From JAGNLM01 sp964439835 (GTDB lineage Bacteria > Pseudomonadota > Gammaproteobacteria > JAABTG01), in NCBI GenBank assembly GCA_964439835.1, contig CAYTPQ010000004.1, forward strand, positions 62,001-126,000: a stretch of 64,000 nucleotides of DNA, written 5' to 3'. Positions 34,724 to 43,498 of this stretch are shown here, one piece after another. The notes beneath the pieces were generated by a model. It was given only the letters and a program-made list of their open reading frames with translations. It was not told where the DNA came from and did not search any database. The translations under genes and the position numbers were made by a program. Positions within the stretch are counted from its first letter, which is position 1. The number at the start of each line of letters is the position of its first letter.

Positions 34724-35866
34724 ATGAGAATGCGCAAGGGGCTTCTGGGACTCGTACTGGGCTTGGGTGTAGCAGCGGCCGGGCCGCTGTCTGCGGCGGA
34801 GCCGATCCGCATCGGCACCTTCCTGGCGGTGACGGGGCCCGCCTCGTTCCTCGGCGACCCGGAGCTGCGCACGCTGCAGATGTACGTGGAGGAGCTGAAC
34901 GCCAAGGGCGGGGTGCTCGGTCGCAAGCTCGAGCTCGTGCACTACGACACCGTGGGTCAGGCGAAGGAGGCGGTGACCTTCGTCAAGCGCCTCATCCAGA
35001 ACGACGATGTGGACGTCATCGTCGGCGGGTCGAGCACCGGGGACACGATGGCCGCGATCCCGGAGGTGGAGAAGGCCGGGGTGCCGTTCATCTCCCTCGC
35101 GGGCGGTGTCGAGATCGTCGAGCCGGTGAAGAAGTGGGTGTTCAAGGTCCCGCACACGGACCGCATGGCGGCCATCCGGATCTTCGAGGACATGAAGAAG
35201 CGCGGGATCCGTAAAGTCGCCCTGATCACGGGTGACGGCGGCTTCGACAAGTCGGGCCGCAAGCAGGTGCTGGAGTTGGCGCCCGCGCACGGGATCGAGG
35301 TCGTGGCGGACGAGTCCTACGGCAACAAGGACACCGACATGACCACCCAGCTCACCAAGATCCGGGGCTCCGGCGCCGAGGCGATCCTGAACTTCGGCTT
35401 CGGGGCGGCGCCAGCCATCGTGACTCGCAACGTGCGCCAGCTCGGCATCACGCTGCCGGTGTACCAGTCCCACGGCGTGGCCTCCAAGAAGTTCATCGAG
35501 ATGGCGGGCGAGGCGGCCGAGGGCGTGCGTCTGCCGGCCGCGGCCCTGGTGGTGGCCGAGCAGCTTGCCGACACCGACCCGCAGAAGAAGGTGCTCCTCG
35601 ACTACAAGGCCAAGTTCGAGGCCCGCCACGGCGAGGTGTCGACCTTCGGCGGCCACGCTTACGACGGGCTCTTCATCGCCGTCGAGGCGATCCAGCGGGC
35701 GGGAGGCACCGACAAGGCAAAGGTGCGGGACGAGATCGAGAAGACCCGCGGCTTCGTCGGCACCGCGGGGGTGTTCAACATGAGCCCACAGGATCACATG
35801 GGCCTGAGCGTCGACGCCTTCAAGATGGTCGAGGTGCGCAAGGGCAACTGGGTCATCATCGACTGA
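34724..35866 (+). CDS. Branched-chain amino acid ABC transporter, substrate-binding protein
   Basis: A 380-residue periplasmic binding protein of the LivJ/type I family, first gene of a five-gene Liv operon. The signal peptide is LLGLVLGLGVAAAGPLSAAE. The mature protein begins PIRIGTFLAVTGPASFLGDP, with VIVGGSSTGDTMAAIPEVEK and YDGLFIAVEAIQRAGG as family segments. The ATG at 34724 follows GGGGAGA. The ligand is probably leucine, isoleucine or valine, but family members also bind urea, amides and aromatics. The permease gene starts 48 bp downstream. Confidence 0.93.
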   Translation: MRMRKGLLGLVLGLGVAAAGPLSAAEPIRIGTFLAVTGPASFLGDPELRTLQMYVEELNAKGGVLGRKLELVHYDTVGQAKEAVTFVKRLIQNDDVDVIVGGSSTGDTMAAIPEVEKAGVPFISLAGGVEIVEPVKKWVFKVPHTDRMAAIRIFEDMKKRGIRKVALITGDGGFDKSGRKQVLELAPAHGIEVVADESYGNKDTDMTTQLTKIRGSGAEAILNFGFGAAPAIVTRNVRQLGITLPVYQSHGVASKKFIEMAGEAAEGVRLPAAALVVAEQLADTDPQKKVLLDYKAKFEARHGEVSTFGGHAYDGLFIAVEAIQRAGGTDKAKVRDEIEKTRGFVGTAGVFNMSPQDHMGLSVDAFKMVEVRKGNWVIID

Positions 35867-35914
35867 CCGGTCGCCGGGGCGGGGAACCGCGTTCCTGCCC
35901 CGGCGTAGTCCGCC

Positions 35915-36790
35915 ATGCTCGACGCGCTGCTGCAGTTTCTGATCACCGGCGTGACGGTCGGCTCGACCTACGCCCTCGTCGGGCTCGGCTTCGCCATCAT
36001 CTACAACGCCTCCGACGTGGTGAACTTCGCCCAGGGCGAGTTCGTGATGGTCGGGGCGATGGTGGCGATCAGCCTGCTCTCCGCGGGCACGCCGTTTCCG
36101 CTGGCGCTGGTGCTGGCGGTCCTGGTGACCGTCGGCGTCGGCCTCCTGCTCGAGGCGCTCGCGGTGGAGCCGGCTCGCGGCGCCCCGGTGGTCACGCTCA
36201 TCATCATCACCATTGGCGCCTCGATCCTGCTGCGCGGCCTCGCGCTCCTCATCTGGGGCAAGAACTTCCACGCGATGCCGCACTTCTCCGGCGAAACCCC
36301 CCTACACCTGGGTAGCGCCACCCTGCTGCCCCAGAACCTCTGGGTGATGGGCGGAGCGGCGGTGCTGGTGCTGGGGGTGCGCTACTTCTTCGGCCGCACT
36401 ACCGCGGGCAAGGCCCTGCTCGCCTGCTCCTGCAATCGGACGGCAGCACACCTGATGGGCATCAACGTGCGGCGGATGCTGCTGCTCGCCTACGGCATGT
36501 CGGCGATGCTGGGGGCGGTGGCAGGGATCCTGGTCGCACCCATCACCTTCACCTCCTACGACGCGGGGGTGATGCTGGGGCTGAAGGGGTTCTCCGCCGC
36601 GATCCTGGGCGGGATGGGCAACCCCATGGGGGCGGTGGCGGGCGGCCTGCTCCTCGGCGTGCTCGAGTCCCTGGGCGCCGGCTTCATCTCCTCCGGCTAC
36701 AAGGACGCCATCGCCTTCCTGGTCATCCTGCTGGTGCTGTTCCTCAAGCCCAGCGGGCTCTTCGGCCGCAGCTCGGTCGAGCGCGCGTGA
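35915..36790 (+). CDS. livH: Branched-chain amino acid ABC transporter permease LivH
   Basis: A 291-residue inner-membrane permease with about eight helices. The conserved opening GLGFAIIYNASDVVNFAQGE and the EAA-like coupling segment GMSAMLGAVAGILVAPI are typical of LivH. The last part, GLLLGVLESLGAGFISSGYK, also fits. It overlaps the livM start by 4 bp (GTGA), following the standard LivJ-H-M-G-F order. Confidence 0.94.
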   Translation: MLDALLQFLITGVTVGSTYALVGLGFAIIYNASDVVNFAQGEFVMVGAMVAISLLSAGTPFPLALVLAVLVTVGVGLLLEALAVEPARGAPVVTLIIITIGASILLRGLALLIWGKNFHAMPHFSGETPLHLGSATLLPQNLWVMGGAAVLVLGVRYFFGRTTAGKALLACSCNRTAAHLMGINVRRMLLLAYGMSAMLGAVAGILVAPITFTSYDAGVMLGLKGFSAAILGGMGNPMGAVAGGLLLGVLESLGAGFISSGYKDAIAFLVILLVLFLKPSGLFGRSSVERA

Positions 36791-37821
36791 CCCCGTTCTC
36801 GCGGCGGCTCGCGGAGGGTCTGCGCGATGCGGCGCCCGCCGGCCGCGGGCGGTTACTCGGTCTGTTCCTGCTGGCGGTCGTGGTGTTCTCGCTGCCGCTG
36901 CTCTTCCCGAAGAACTACTTCGTCACCGTGGTCGGGGTGTCGGTCGGCTTCCACGTGATCCTGGCCGTCGCGCTGAACCTGCTGATCGGTTACGCGGGGC
37001 AGATCTCGCTCGGCCACGCGGCCTTCTTCGGCATGGGGGCGTACAGCTCCGGTATCCTGACCACGCGCCTCGGCTGGGACCCCTGGCTTGCCATGCTGGC
37101 GGGCCTGCTCGCCGTGTTCCTCGTCGCCAGCCTGCTCGCGCGCCCCATCCTGAAGCTGAAGGGCCACTACCTGGCCATGGCCACCCTCGGCTTCGGCATC
37201 ATCGTGCACATCGTCATGGTCCAGGCGGTGACGCTCACCGGTGGACCCGACGGCCTCTCCGGCATCCCGAGCCTGTCGCTGCTCGGCTGGCAGGTGTCGA
37301 CCGACCAGGACTGGTACTGGGTGGTCGCGGCGGTCATGCTGGCCGTCATCGCGTTGTCCCTCAATATCGTCGACTCGCGCGCCGGCCGGGCGCTGCGCGC
37401 GGTGCACGGCTCGGAGCTGGGGGCGCAGATGATGGGCGTCGACACCGCGCGCACCAAGAGTCAGGTGTTCGTGCTCTCCGCCGTCCTCAGCAGCTTCGCC
37501 GGCAGCCTGTTCGCCCACCAGCAGAGCTTCATCAGCCCGGATTCCTTCAGCTTCTTCGTCTCCATCGAGCTGGTGACGATGGTGGTGCTGGGCGGGATGG
37601 CGTCGACCTACGGTGCGGTCTTCGGCGCCGTGGTTCTGACGGTCCTGCGTGCGACCCTGGTGGTGTTCCACGACTACGAGATGGTGGTCCTCGGCGCCGT
37701 TCTGATGACCATCATGATCTTCCTGCCTCAAGGCCTGTTCGTAGGCCTGGCCCAGCTCGTGCGCCTGGCGCTGGCGCGCCGGGCCGCAGTCCCGGAGCGC
37801 GCCGACCATGGCGCTGCTTGA
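36787..37821 (+). CDS. livM: Branched-chain amino acid ABC transporter permease LivM
   Basis: A 344-residue inner-membrane permease, partner of LivH. The segment LLIGYAGQISLGHAAFFGMG is the LivM hallmark, followed by GHYLAMATLGFGIIVH and the coupling motif region SQVFVLSAVLSSFAGSLFAH. GTG 36787 overlaps the livH stop. The 3' end overlaps livG by 14 bp, showing tight translational coupling. Confidence 0.94.
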   Translation: MTPFSRRLAEGLRDAAPAGRGRLLGLFLLAVVVFSLPLLFPKNYFVTVVGVSVGFHVILAVALNLLIGYAGQISLGHAAFFGMGAYSSGILTTRLGWDPWLAMLAGLLAVFLVASLLARPILKLKGHYLAMATLGFGIIVHIVMVQAVTLTGGPDGLSGIPSLSLLGWQVSTDQDWYWVVAAVMLAVIALSLNIVDSRAGRALRAVHGSELGAQMMGVDTARTKSQVFVLSAVLSSFAGSLFAHQQSFISPDSFSFFVSIELVTMVVLGGMASTYGAVFGAVVLTVLRATLVVFHDYEMVVLGAVLMTIMIFLPQGLFVGLAQLVRLALARRAAVPERADHGAA

Positions 37822-38584
37822 GGTCTCCGGCCTGGAGAAGTCCTTCGGCGGGGTGACCGCGCTCGCCGACGTGCGCTTTCGCGTCCCCGCGGGGGTGGTC
37901 TACGCCGTCATCGGCCCCAACGGCGCCGGTAAGACCACGCTCTTCAACACACTCTGCGGCTTCTACCGACCGGACGAGGGCAGCGTCCGCCTCGCGGACG
38001 AGCCGCTGGTCGGACTGGCTCCTCATGCGGTCGCCGCGCGCGGCGTCTCCCGCACGTTCCAGAACCTGCAGGTGTTCTTCAACATGACGGCGTTGGAGAA
38101 CGTCATGGTGGGCTGCCACCTGCGATCGCGGTCGGGCTTGCTCGGGGCGGCGCTGCGTCTCCCGTCGGTGCTGCGCGAGGAGAGGCGGGTGCGGGAGTGG
38201 GCGCGCGAGGCCCTGGCGTTCTGCGGCCTGGGCGAGATCGCGCACCAGCAGGCAAACGCGCTGCCCTACGGGGTGCTGAAGCGCCTGGAGGTGGCCCGGG
38301 CTTTGGCCGCGCGGCCGCGCCTGCTTCTGATGGACGAGCCCGCGGCCGGGCTCAACGACACCGAGACGGTCGAGATGCGCGGACTCATCCGTCGCATCCG
38401 CGACTCGGGTGTCACCGTGCTGCTGGTCGAGCACAACATGGAGCTGGTGATGCAGGTCGCCGACCGGGTGCTGGTGCTGGAGTACGGCAGCGTGCTCGCC
38501 GAGGGGACACCGGCGGAGGTGCAGTCGAACCGGCGGGTCATTGACGCCTACCTGGGCGGCCAGGTGCAGTATGCCGTCGACTGA
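37808..38584 (+). CDS. livG: Branched-chain amino acid ABC transporter ATP-binding protein LivG
   Basis: A 258-residue ATPase. Walker A is GPNGAGKTT and Walker B LLMDEPAAGLND; the switch histidine is in LLVEHNMELVMQ. The signature motif is unusual: LPYGVLKRLEVARAL, where LivG proteins normally have a LAYGQQRRLE-type sequence, so the Gln after the Gly is Val. The glycine itself is kept, and activity is likely retained. ATG 37808 lies within the end of livM. It overlaps livF by 14 bp. Confidence 0.93.
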   Translation: MALLEVSGLEKSFGGVTALADVRFRVPAGVVYAVIGPNGAGKTTLFNTLCGFYRPDEGSVRLADEPLVGLAPHAVAARGVSRTFQNLQVFFNMTALENVMVGCHLRSRSGLLGAALRLPSVLREERRVREWAREALAFCGLGEIAHQQANALPYGVLKRLEVARALAARPRLLLMDEPAAGLNDTETVEMRGLIRRIRDSGVTVLLVEHNMELVMQVADRVLVLEYGSVLAEGTPAEVQSNRRVIDAYLGGQVQYAVD

Positions 38585-39299
38585 CGCGCCCCTGCTCCGG
38601 GTCGAGGGCCTCGCCAGCCACTACGGACCGGTGCGCGCGCTGGCCGACGTCTCGCTCACGGTCGGCCTGGGCGAGCTGGTGGCGATTGTCGGCGCCAACG
38701 GCGCCGGCAAGAGCACGCTGCTGCGCAGCCTCTCGGCGGTGCAGCCGAAGAGTGCCGGAACCGTTCACTTCGACGGCCGGGACATCACCCGCCTGCCGCC
38801 GCACAGGGTGGTCGCCGCGGGGATCTGCCACGCCCCCGAGGGTCGGCAGGTGTTCGCGCCGCTCAGCGTCGAGGACAACCTGCGGCTCGGCGCGTACCCA
38901 CACCGGCGGGACCGGACGTGGGTCGAACGCGAGCTCGAGCGGGTCTACGAGCTGTTTCCGATCCTGAGGGAGCGCCGCACCCAGCTGGCGGGGACGCTGT
39001 CAGGTGGCCAGCAGCAGATGCTGTCCATCGGCCGTGCGCTACTCGGCCGGCCGCGCCTGCTGCTGCTGGACGAGCCCTCGATGGGTCTGGCGCCGCTGCT
39101 GGTGGAGGAGATCTTCCGCGTGGTGCAGGAGCTGAACCGCAACGGCGTGACGGTGCTGCTGGTCGAGCAGAACGCGCGCGCGGCGCTCGGCATCGCGGAC
39201 CGTGGCTACGTGCTCGAGACGGGGCGCGTCGTGATGTCCGCGCGCGCGGCGGACCTGCTCGCCGACGAGGGCGTGCGCCGGGCGTATCTGGGCCGCTGA
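38571..39299 (+). CDS. livF: Branched-chain amino acid ABC transporter ATP-binding protein LivF
   Basis: A 242-residue second ATPase of the Liv transporter. Walker A GANGAGKST, signature LSGGQQQMLSIGRALL, Walker B LLLLDEPSMGLAPLL and LLVEQNARAAL are all canonical. The ATG at 38571 gives the usual N-terminus APLLRVEGLASHYG; a TTG at 38541 is in frame but deeper inside livG. It ends the operon; no clear terminator was seen in the 117 bp before the CBS gene. Confidence 0.94.
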   Translation: MPSTDAPLLRVEGLASHYGPVRALADVSLTVGLGELVAIVGANGAGKSTLLRSLSAVQPKSAGTVHFDGRDITRLPPHRVVAAGICHAPEGRQVFAPLSVEDNLRLGAYPHRRDRTWVERELERVYELFPILRERRTQLAGTLSGGQQQMLSIGRALLGRPRLLLLDEPSMGLAPLLVEEIFRVVQELNRNGVTVLLVEQNARAALGIADRGYVLETGRVVMSARAADLLADEGVRRAYLGR

Positions 39300-39416
39300 G
39301 GCTCGCGGGGGGCGCGTGAGGCGGGCGGAGGAGCGCGGTTGTCGGCAGCGTGAGGGTTGCCGGGGCGAGGGGAGAGCAGCGCCGGGTGGCCGGTGGTCGA
39401 GAGGGGAGGGTGAAGC

Positions 39417-40082
39417 ATGTATGTCGAACAGATCATGAGCCGCGACGTGGCCAAGGTCACCGAGGACACCCGCGTCACCCACCTGTCCGGCATGATGCAC
39501 GAGCAGTGCATCCACCACCTGCCGGTGGTCCGGGGCGAGGACACCCTCGTCGGGCTCGTCTCCTTCCGCGATCTGCAACGGCTCTCGCCGTCTCCCGCGA
39601 CCACGCTGTCCGTCGGCGAGGCGAACTACCTGCTCGGCAAGCTCACCGCGAGCAAGGTGATGCACACGGAGGTCGTCACCTGCTCGCCCGACACCCTGGT
39701 CGAGGACGCGGCCTACCTGATGCGCCGGGAAGGCGTGGGCTGCCTGCCGGTGACCAAGGACGGGCGCCTGGTGGGGATCGTCACGGTCGAGGACATGCTG
39801 GATTTCTTCCTCGACATCACCGGCTGCACCACCGAGCAGACCGCGCGCATCGCCGTCCACCTCCAGGACCGCCTGGGCGAGCTGGCGAAGCTGCTCGGCG
39901 CCATCAACGCCAGCGGGGGCTACATCGCCACCGTGGTCTCGCCCCAGCACCCGGACGAGACCGGCATGCGCATCGCCATCGTCCGCTTCCGCTCGAACGA
40001 CCCCCAGGCCATCGACCGCAAGCTGCGCGAGCTTGGCTACGAGCTGATCACCGAGAACTTGCCGCGGCCGATGGTTGGGTGA
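39417..40082 (+). CDS. CBS-pair and ACT domain protein, AcuB-like
   Basis: A 221-residue cytoplasmic regulator. Two CBS motifs (residues about 5-58 and 80-135) form a Bateman module that usually binds adenosine nucleotides, and residues about 142-215 look like an ACT domain (IAVHLQDRLGELAKLLGAIN). This order is that of AcuB-type proteins. The first CBS opens YVEQIMSRDVAKVTEDTRV, the second VMHTEVVTCSPDTLVEDA. ATG 39417 follows GAGGGGAGGG. It lies 117 bp after livF and could be co-transcribed. Its target is unknown. Confidence 0.88.
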   Translation: MYVEQIMSRDVAKVTEDTRVTHLSGMMHEQCIHHLPVVRGEDTLVGLVSFRDLQRLSPSPATTLSVGEANYLLGKLTASKVMHTEVVTCSPDTLVEDAAYLMRREGVGCLPVTKDGRLVGIVTVEDMLDFFLDITGCTTEQTARIAVHLQDRLGELAKLLGAINASGGYIATVVSPQHPDETGMRIAIVRFRSNDPQAIDRKLRELGYELITENLPRPMVG

Positions 40083-40170
40083 GGGATCGCTGGGTCGGCA
40101 CCGTCTGGAGGTAGTGCGACCACCGACCGCGGCGTGAAGTGCTCGCCCTGGTTCACGGCACCGAGGCGAG

Positions 40171-40710
40171 CTAGAACCAGAACTCCGGATACCGCCTCGA
40201 CGCTGGGATGTTGTTCACCAGCACCCCTACGGTGATGAGCATGGCGGCACCCAGCGCCACCGGCGTCAGGGCGTAGGCGAAGCCCAGGTCGTGGATGCCG
40301 GGGCCGCCGACGACGGCCAGGAGGGCAGTGGCGCCCCCGGGGGGGTGCAGGGTGCGGGTCAGGTGCATCGCGGCGACTGCCGTGGCGACGGCCACGGCCT
40401 CCGCCAGCCACAGCTCGCCGTGCAGGAGCTTGTACGAGGCGACCCCCACCAGCGCGCAGAGGATGTGCCCGAACAATACGTTGCGCGGCTGGGCTAGCGG
40501 GCTGCGGGGGGCGCCGAAGATCAACACGGCGGTCGCGCCGAACGAGCCGATCATCAGCAGTCGGTCGGTCCCGACCAGAACATAGGTGCCCGCCAGGCCC
40601 ACCACGGCGATGCCGAGGAAGGCGCCGACCCAGGACCAGAAGACCTCCTCGTTGCTGACCCGCGGCGGCGCGCCGCGGGTGGTGCCGAGCATCTTGCGCC
40701 AGTAGATCAC
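40171..40710 (-). CDS. HPP family integral membrane protein
   Basis: A 179-residue inner-membrane protein with about four helices and the family-naming motif HPPGG (TRTLHPPGGATALLAV). HPP proteins have been tied to nitrite transport in chloroplasts and cyanobacteria, but bacterial roles are mostly untested. It overlaps the upstream CBS gene by 4 bp (ATGA), and HPP and CBS domains are often fused in one polypeptide, so the two probably act as one nucleotide-gated membrane unit. Confidence 0.9.
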   Translation of the reverse strand: MIYWRKMLGTTRGAPPRVSNEEVFWSWVGAFLGIAVVGLAGTYVLVGTDRLLMIGSFGATAVLIFGAPRSPLAQPRNVLFGHILCALVGVASYKLLHGELWLAEAVAVATAVAAMHLTRTLHPPGGATALLAVVGGPGIHDLGFAYALTPVALGAAMLITVGVLVNNIPASRRYPEFWF

Positions 40711-41321
40711 TGCGGCCCCTCCAGCCCGCAGGCGCTCATGAAGTCCTTGCGCGTCAGCATGCCGACCAGGACCCCGGCCTCGTCGACCACCGGCAGGCGG
40801 CTGACGGGGGTTCGCTTGAAGACCTGGAGCAGGGCCGAGAAGGGGGCGTCCTCACGCACCGTCACCGCGGGGGAGACCATGAAGGCCGAGACCGGTGTCT
40901 CCCTCAGGGTCTGGCGCACTGCCCCCGCGTCAGCCGCGAAGCGGACCAGGAACTGGGCGAAGGTCTCGGCCCCGAGGCGCCGCAGGAGGTCGGTCTCCGA
41001 GAGCATGCCGACGACGTGCGATCTCTCGTCCACCACCGGTGCGGCCTTGGCCCCACGCTCGGCCATGGCGAGCGCCGCCGCTTCGAGCGGCATCTCCGGC
41101 CGGACCGTGAGGACGTCGGGCGTCATGACCTCGCCCGCGGTGACCACGTTCAGGACCCGGCCCAGGGCGTGGTCGAACGCGAGCCGGTAGATCTCGCGGA
41201 AGTCCTCGGTGGTGATGTCCACGTAGCCCGAGAGGTGGCTCATGGCCTCGTAGACGTCCTCGTCCGAAAGCTCCAGCTGCGGACCCATGCTGGGGATGAC
41301 AGTGCCCTTCGGCTTGCTCAT
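40707..41321 (-). CDS. CBS-pair protein partner of HPP membrane protein
   Basis: A 204-residue cytoplasmic protein with a CBS pair in residues about 70-195: VMTPDVLTVRPEMPLEAAAL and, later, AFMVSPAVTVREDAPFSALL, ending VSRLPVVDEAGVLVGMLTRKDF. About 65 residues precede the pair. ATG 41321 has GGAAT on its strand; the next gene, HPP, overlaps its end. This is the split form of the HPP-CBS fusion seen in other proteobacteria. A palindromic repeat separates it from the beta-glucosidase gene. Confidence 0.88.
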   Translation of the reverse strand: MSKPKGTVIPSMGPQLELSDEDVYEAMSHLSGYVDITTEDFREIYRLAFDHALGRVLNVVTAGEVMTPDVLTVRPEMPLEAAALAMAERGAKAAPVVDERSHVVGMLSETDLLRRLGAETFAQFLVRFAADAGAVRQTLRETPVSAFMVSPAVTVREDAPFSALLQVFKRTPVSRLPVVDEAGVLVGMLTRKDFMSACGLEGPQ

Positions 41322-41345
41322 CGGGATTCCTCTCGGTGGTCAGTG

Positions 41346-41481
41346 GGGTGCCGGGTGGGGTTTCGCGGGAACGTGTGCCGCCGGGCTTGCCGGGCGGCAG
41401 GACAGCCCGCCCGAGCAAGGCGGCATCCGAGCCTACAGGGATGTATTCACGGCGTGTCCCGCGGGACCCCGCCCGGTACCC
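41346..41481 (-). repeat. Palindromic intergenic repeat, copy 4
   Basis: A 136-bp copy in reverse orientation, with outer arms GGGTGCCGGGTGGGGT and ACCCCGCCCGGTACCC (two mismatches). Its centre carries the CTTGCTCGGGCGGGC palindrome also found in copy 1, but not the two further palindromes of that copy. It is more diverged in the core, for example GAATACAT in place of CAAGTACGT. It lies just upstream of the CBS gene start and downstream of the beta-glucosidase gene. Confidence 0.85.
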
Positions 41482-41511
41482 GACCCTCGCAGGGAGTTTG
41501 CTCACGATCTC

Positions 41512-42855
41512 TTACCGAGCTGTCCGCGCGGACTGGACCAGCTCCCGGTACCAGGAATAGGAGCTCTTCGGTGTTCGCCGCTGGGTCGGGTAGTCCACGT
41601 GCACCAGGCCGAAGCGTGGGCCGTAGCCCGAGCCCCACTCGAAGCTGTCGAGGAGCGTCCACACGAAGTAGCCGCGGACGTTGGCGCCGGCGGCAATCGC
41701 TTCGTGCAGGGCGGCCAGGTAAGCGGAGAGAAAGGCGATCCGCTTCGGGTCGCGGACCTGGCCCTCGGCGTCGGGCCGGTCGTCCCCGCCGGCGCCGTTC
41801 TCGGTGACGTAGACCGGGAGGCGATAGTCGCGGGCCAGATCGAGCAGGACGTCGCGGAAGGCGCCCGGGTAGATCGGCCACCCCATCTCCGAGCGCGGGG
41901 CGTCGGGCGGCGGGCTGCCCCAGTTAAAGCCCCACGGGGTCGAGGGGTCGGCCTTCGCGAAGATGGGGCCGTAGTGGTTCAGCCCGAACCAGTCGAGCGG
42001 ACGGCAGATCCGGGCCAGGTCGCCGGCCTGCACGTAGGGCTCGATGGCTTGCGCGACCTGGGTGGGGTAGTGGCCCAGGATCTGCGGGTCCGGGAAGGCG
42101 TGGTTCCAGAGCTCGTCGAGGAGTGCAGCCGGGGCACGGTTCGCGTCCAGCTCGCCCTCGGGCCAGATCGGCTGGCGGTTGTGGATCACCCCGATCGCGG
42201 CCCCGCGCACCAGGTCGCGGACCACGTCGACCCCAGCCCCGTGGGCCAGGTTCGTGTGGTGGATAACCCGCAGGTGGGCGTCGCGGTCGCGCAGGCCCGG
42301 TGCGCCCCAGTCCATGGCGTAGCCGAACAGGGTGAAGACCGCGAGCTCGTTGAACGTGGCCCAGCGCTTGACCCGGTCGCCGTAGCGGTAAGCGACGACG
42401 GCCGCGTAGTCGGCGAACCAGCCGGCGCTGTCCCGCTGAGTCCAGCCGCCGAGGCTCTCCAGGGCCTGGGGCAGGTCCCAGTGGTACAGGCAGACCCAGG
42501 GCTCCAGCCCGGCCTCCAGCACGGTGTCGAGGAGCCGGTCGTAGAAGTCGAGGCCCTTGCGGTTGACCGCGCCGCGGCCCCGGGGCAGCACCCGCGGCCA
42601 GGCGATGGAGAAGCGGTAGGCGCCGACGCCGAGGTCCCGGATCAGCGCCACGTCTTCGGGGTAGCGGTGGTAGTGGTCGCAGGCCACGTCGCCGGTGTCG
42701 CCGTTCGCGATCTTGCCCGCGGTGCGGCAACGGGTGTCCCAAACGCTCGGTAGGCGCCCGTCCTCGGCGACGGCCCCCTCGATCTGATAGCAGGAGGTGG
42801 AGATCCCCCAGAGGAAGTCCTCGGGCCAGTCGGTGGGTAAGGGGGCGGTCGTCAT
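41512..42855 (-). CDS. Glycoside hydrolase family 1 beta-glucosidase
   Basis: A 447-residue cytoplasmic GH1 enzyme hydrolysing beta-glucosides or beta-galactosides. The opening FLWGISTSCYQIEGA is the family N-terminal signature. The acid/base glutamate is in TFNE near residue 168, the nucleophile in VTENGA near 351, and WTLLDSFEWGSGYGPRFGLV is at the sugar-binding end. The ATG at 42855 follows GGAGAGA; the frame runs on to 42915 without support. There is no signal peptide, unlike the GH31 enzyme at 26731. It starts 29 bp after the anti-sigma-like gene and may share its operon. Confidence 0.94.
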   Translation of the reverse strand: MTTAPLPTDWPEDFLWGISTSCYQIEGAVAEDGRLPSVWDTRCRTAGKIANGDTGDVACDHYHRYPEDVALIRDLGVGAYRFSIAWPRVLPRGRGAVNRKGLDFYDRLLDTVLEAGLEPWVCLYHWDLPQALESLGGWTQRDSAGWFADYAAVVAYRYGDRVKRWATFNELAVFTLFGYAMDWGAPGLRDRDAHLRVIHHTNLAHGAGVDVVRDLVRGAAIGVIHNRQPIWPEGELDANRAPAALLDELWNHAFPDPQILGHYPTQVAQAIEPYVQAGDLARICRPLDWFGLNHYGPIFAKADPSTPWGFNWGSPPPDAPRSEMGWPIYPGAFRDVLLDLARDYRLPVYVTENGAGGDDRPDAEGQVRDPKRIAFLSAYLAALHEAIAAGANVRGYFVWTLLDSFEWGSGYGPRFGLVHVDYPTQRRTPKSSYSWYRELVQSARTAR

Positions 42856-42883
42856 GGTTCTCTCCGGGCGGTGGGCTCCCGGT

Positions 42884-43498
42884 TCACTGTTCCGCGCGGG
42901 GGCGGGGGGCGTCAAGCGCTGCGGCCCGGCGCAGACACTCCGCCGCGTGCGTCTCGCCCTGCTCCAGCAACTCTGCTATCCGCCGGTCGAGCAGGTCTCG
43001 GTCCGCGGCCAATTCCGGGGGCAGCGGGGGACACTCGGCCGCGTCGAGCCGGGCCGCGGCGGACTCGTCCGAGAGCGGCGTCAGGGCCTGCCGGGCGCGC
43101 GGTTCCACGGCCCTCTCGACCGCCTGAGGTCGCGGCGCCAGGGCTCCGGCGGGTGGTGGGTGGGCGGGCGCAAGCTCGCGCTTCATCAAGGCAGGCTCTT
43201 CGGCCCCCGGGGCCGGGGCGGCGGAGGGCCGGGGCTCCTCCCGCAGACCCGACTCCGACGCCCGCTCAACCTCGGCAAGGTCTAAGAGCTTCATCTGCTG
43301 GACCACCAGGCCCACGGCAAGCACCAGCACGGCGGCCGTGGCGAGAGCGGGGAAGGTCCAGGTCCGGCGCGGGCGGCGCACGGCGTCCCGGGCGGCGGCG
43401 CGGACAGCGGCGTCGACCCGGGCCGGCGGCTCGGTCCGCGGCGCGCGGCGGTAGAGGTCCAGGAGGCGTTCGTCCCGGGTGTCCGACCGCTCAGTCAT
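42884..43498 (-). CDS. Putative membrane-anchored anti-sigma factor
   Basis: A 204-residue protein with one transmembrane helix (FPALATAAVLVLAVGLVV, about residues 50-67), a short cytoplasmic N-terminus and a long Pro/Ala-rich periplasmic part. It starts inside the end of the ECF sigma gene (8-bp overlap, ATG 43498 with GGAGGACTG upstream), the classic position of a cognate anti-sigma. The cytoplasmic segment DERLLDLYRRAPRTEPPARV is short and lacks the CHCC zinc motif, so the assignment rests on context and topology, not on a recognised domain. Confidence 0.65.
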   Translation of the reverse strand: MTERSDTRDERLLDLYRRAPRTEPPARVDAAVRAAARDAVRRPRRTWTFPALATAAVLVLAVGLVVQQMKLLDLAEVERASESGLREEPRPSAAPAPGAEEPALMKRELAPAHPPPAGALAPRPQAVERAVEPRARQALTPLSDESAAARLDAAECPPLPPELAADRDLLDRRIAELLEQGETHAAECLRRAAALDAPRPRAEQ

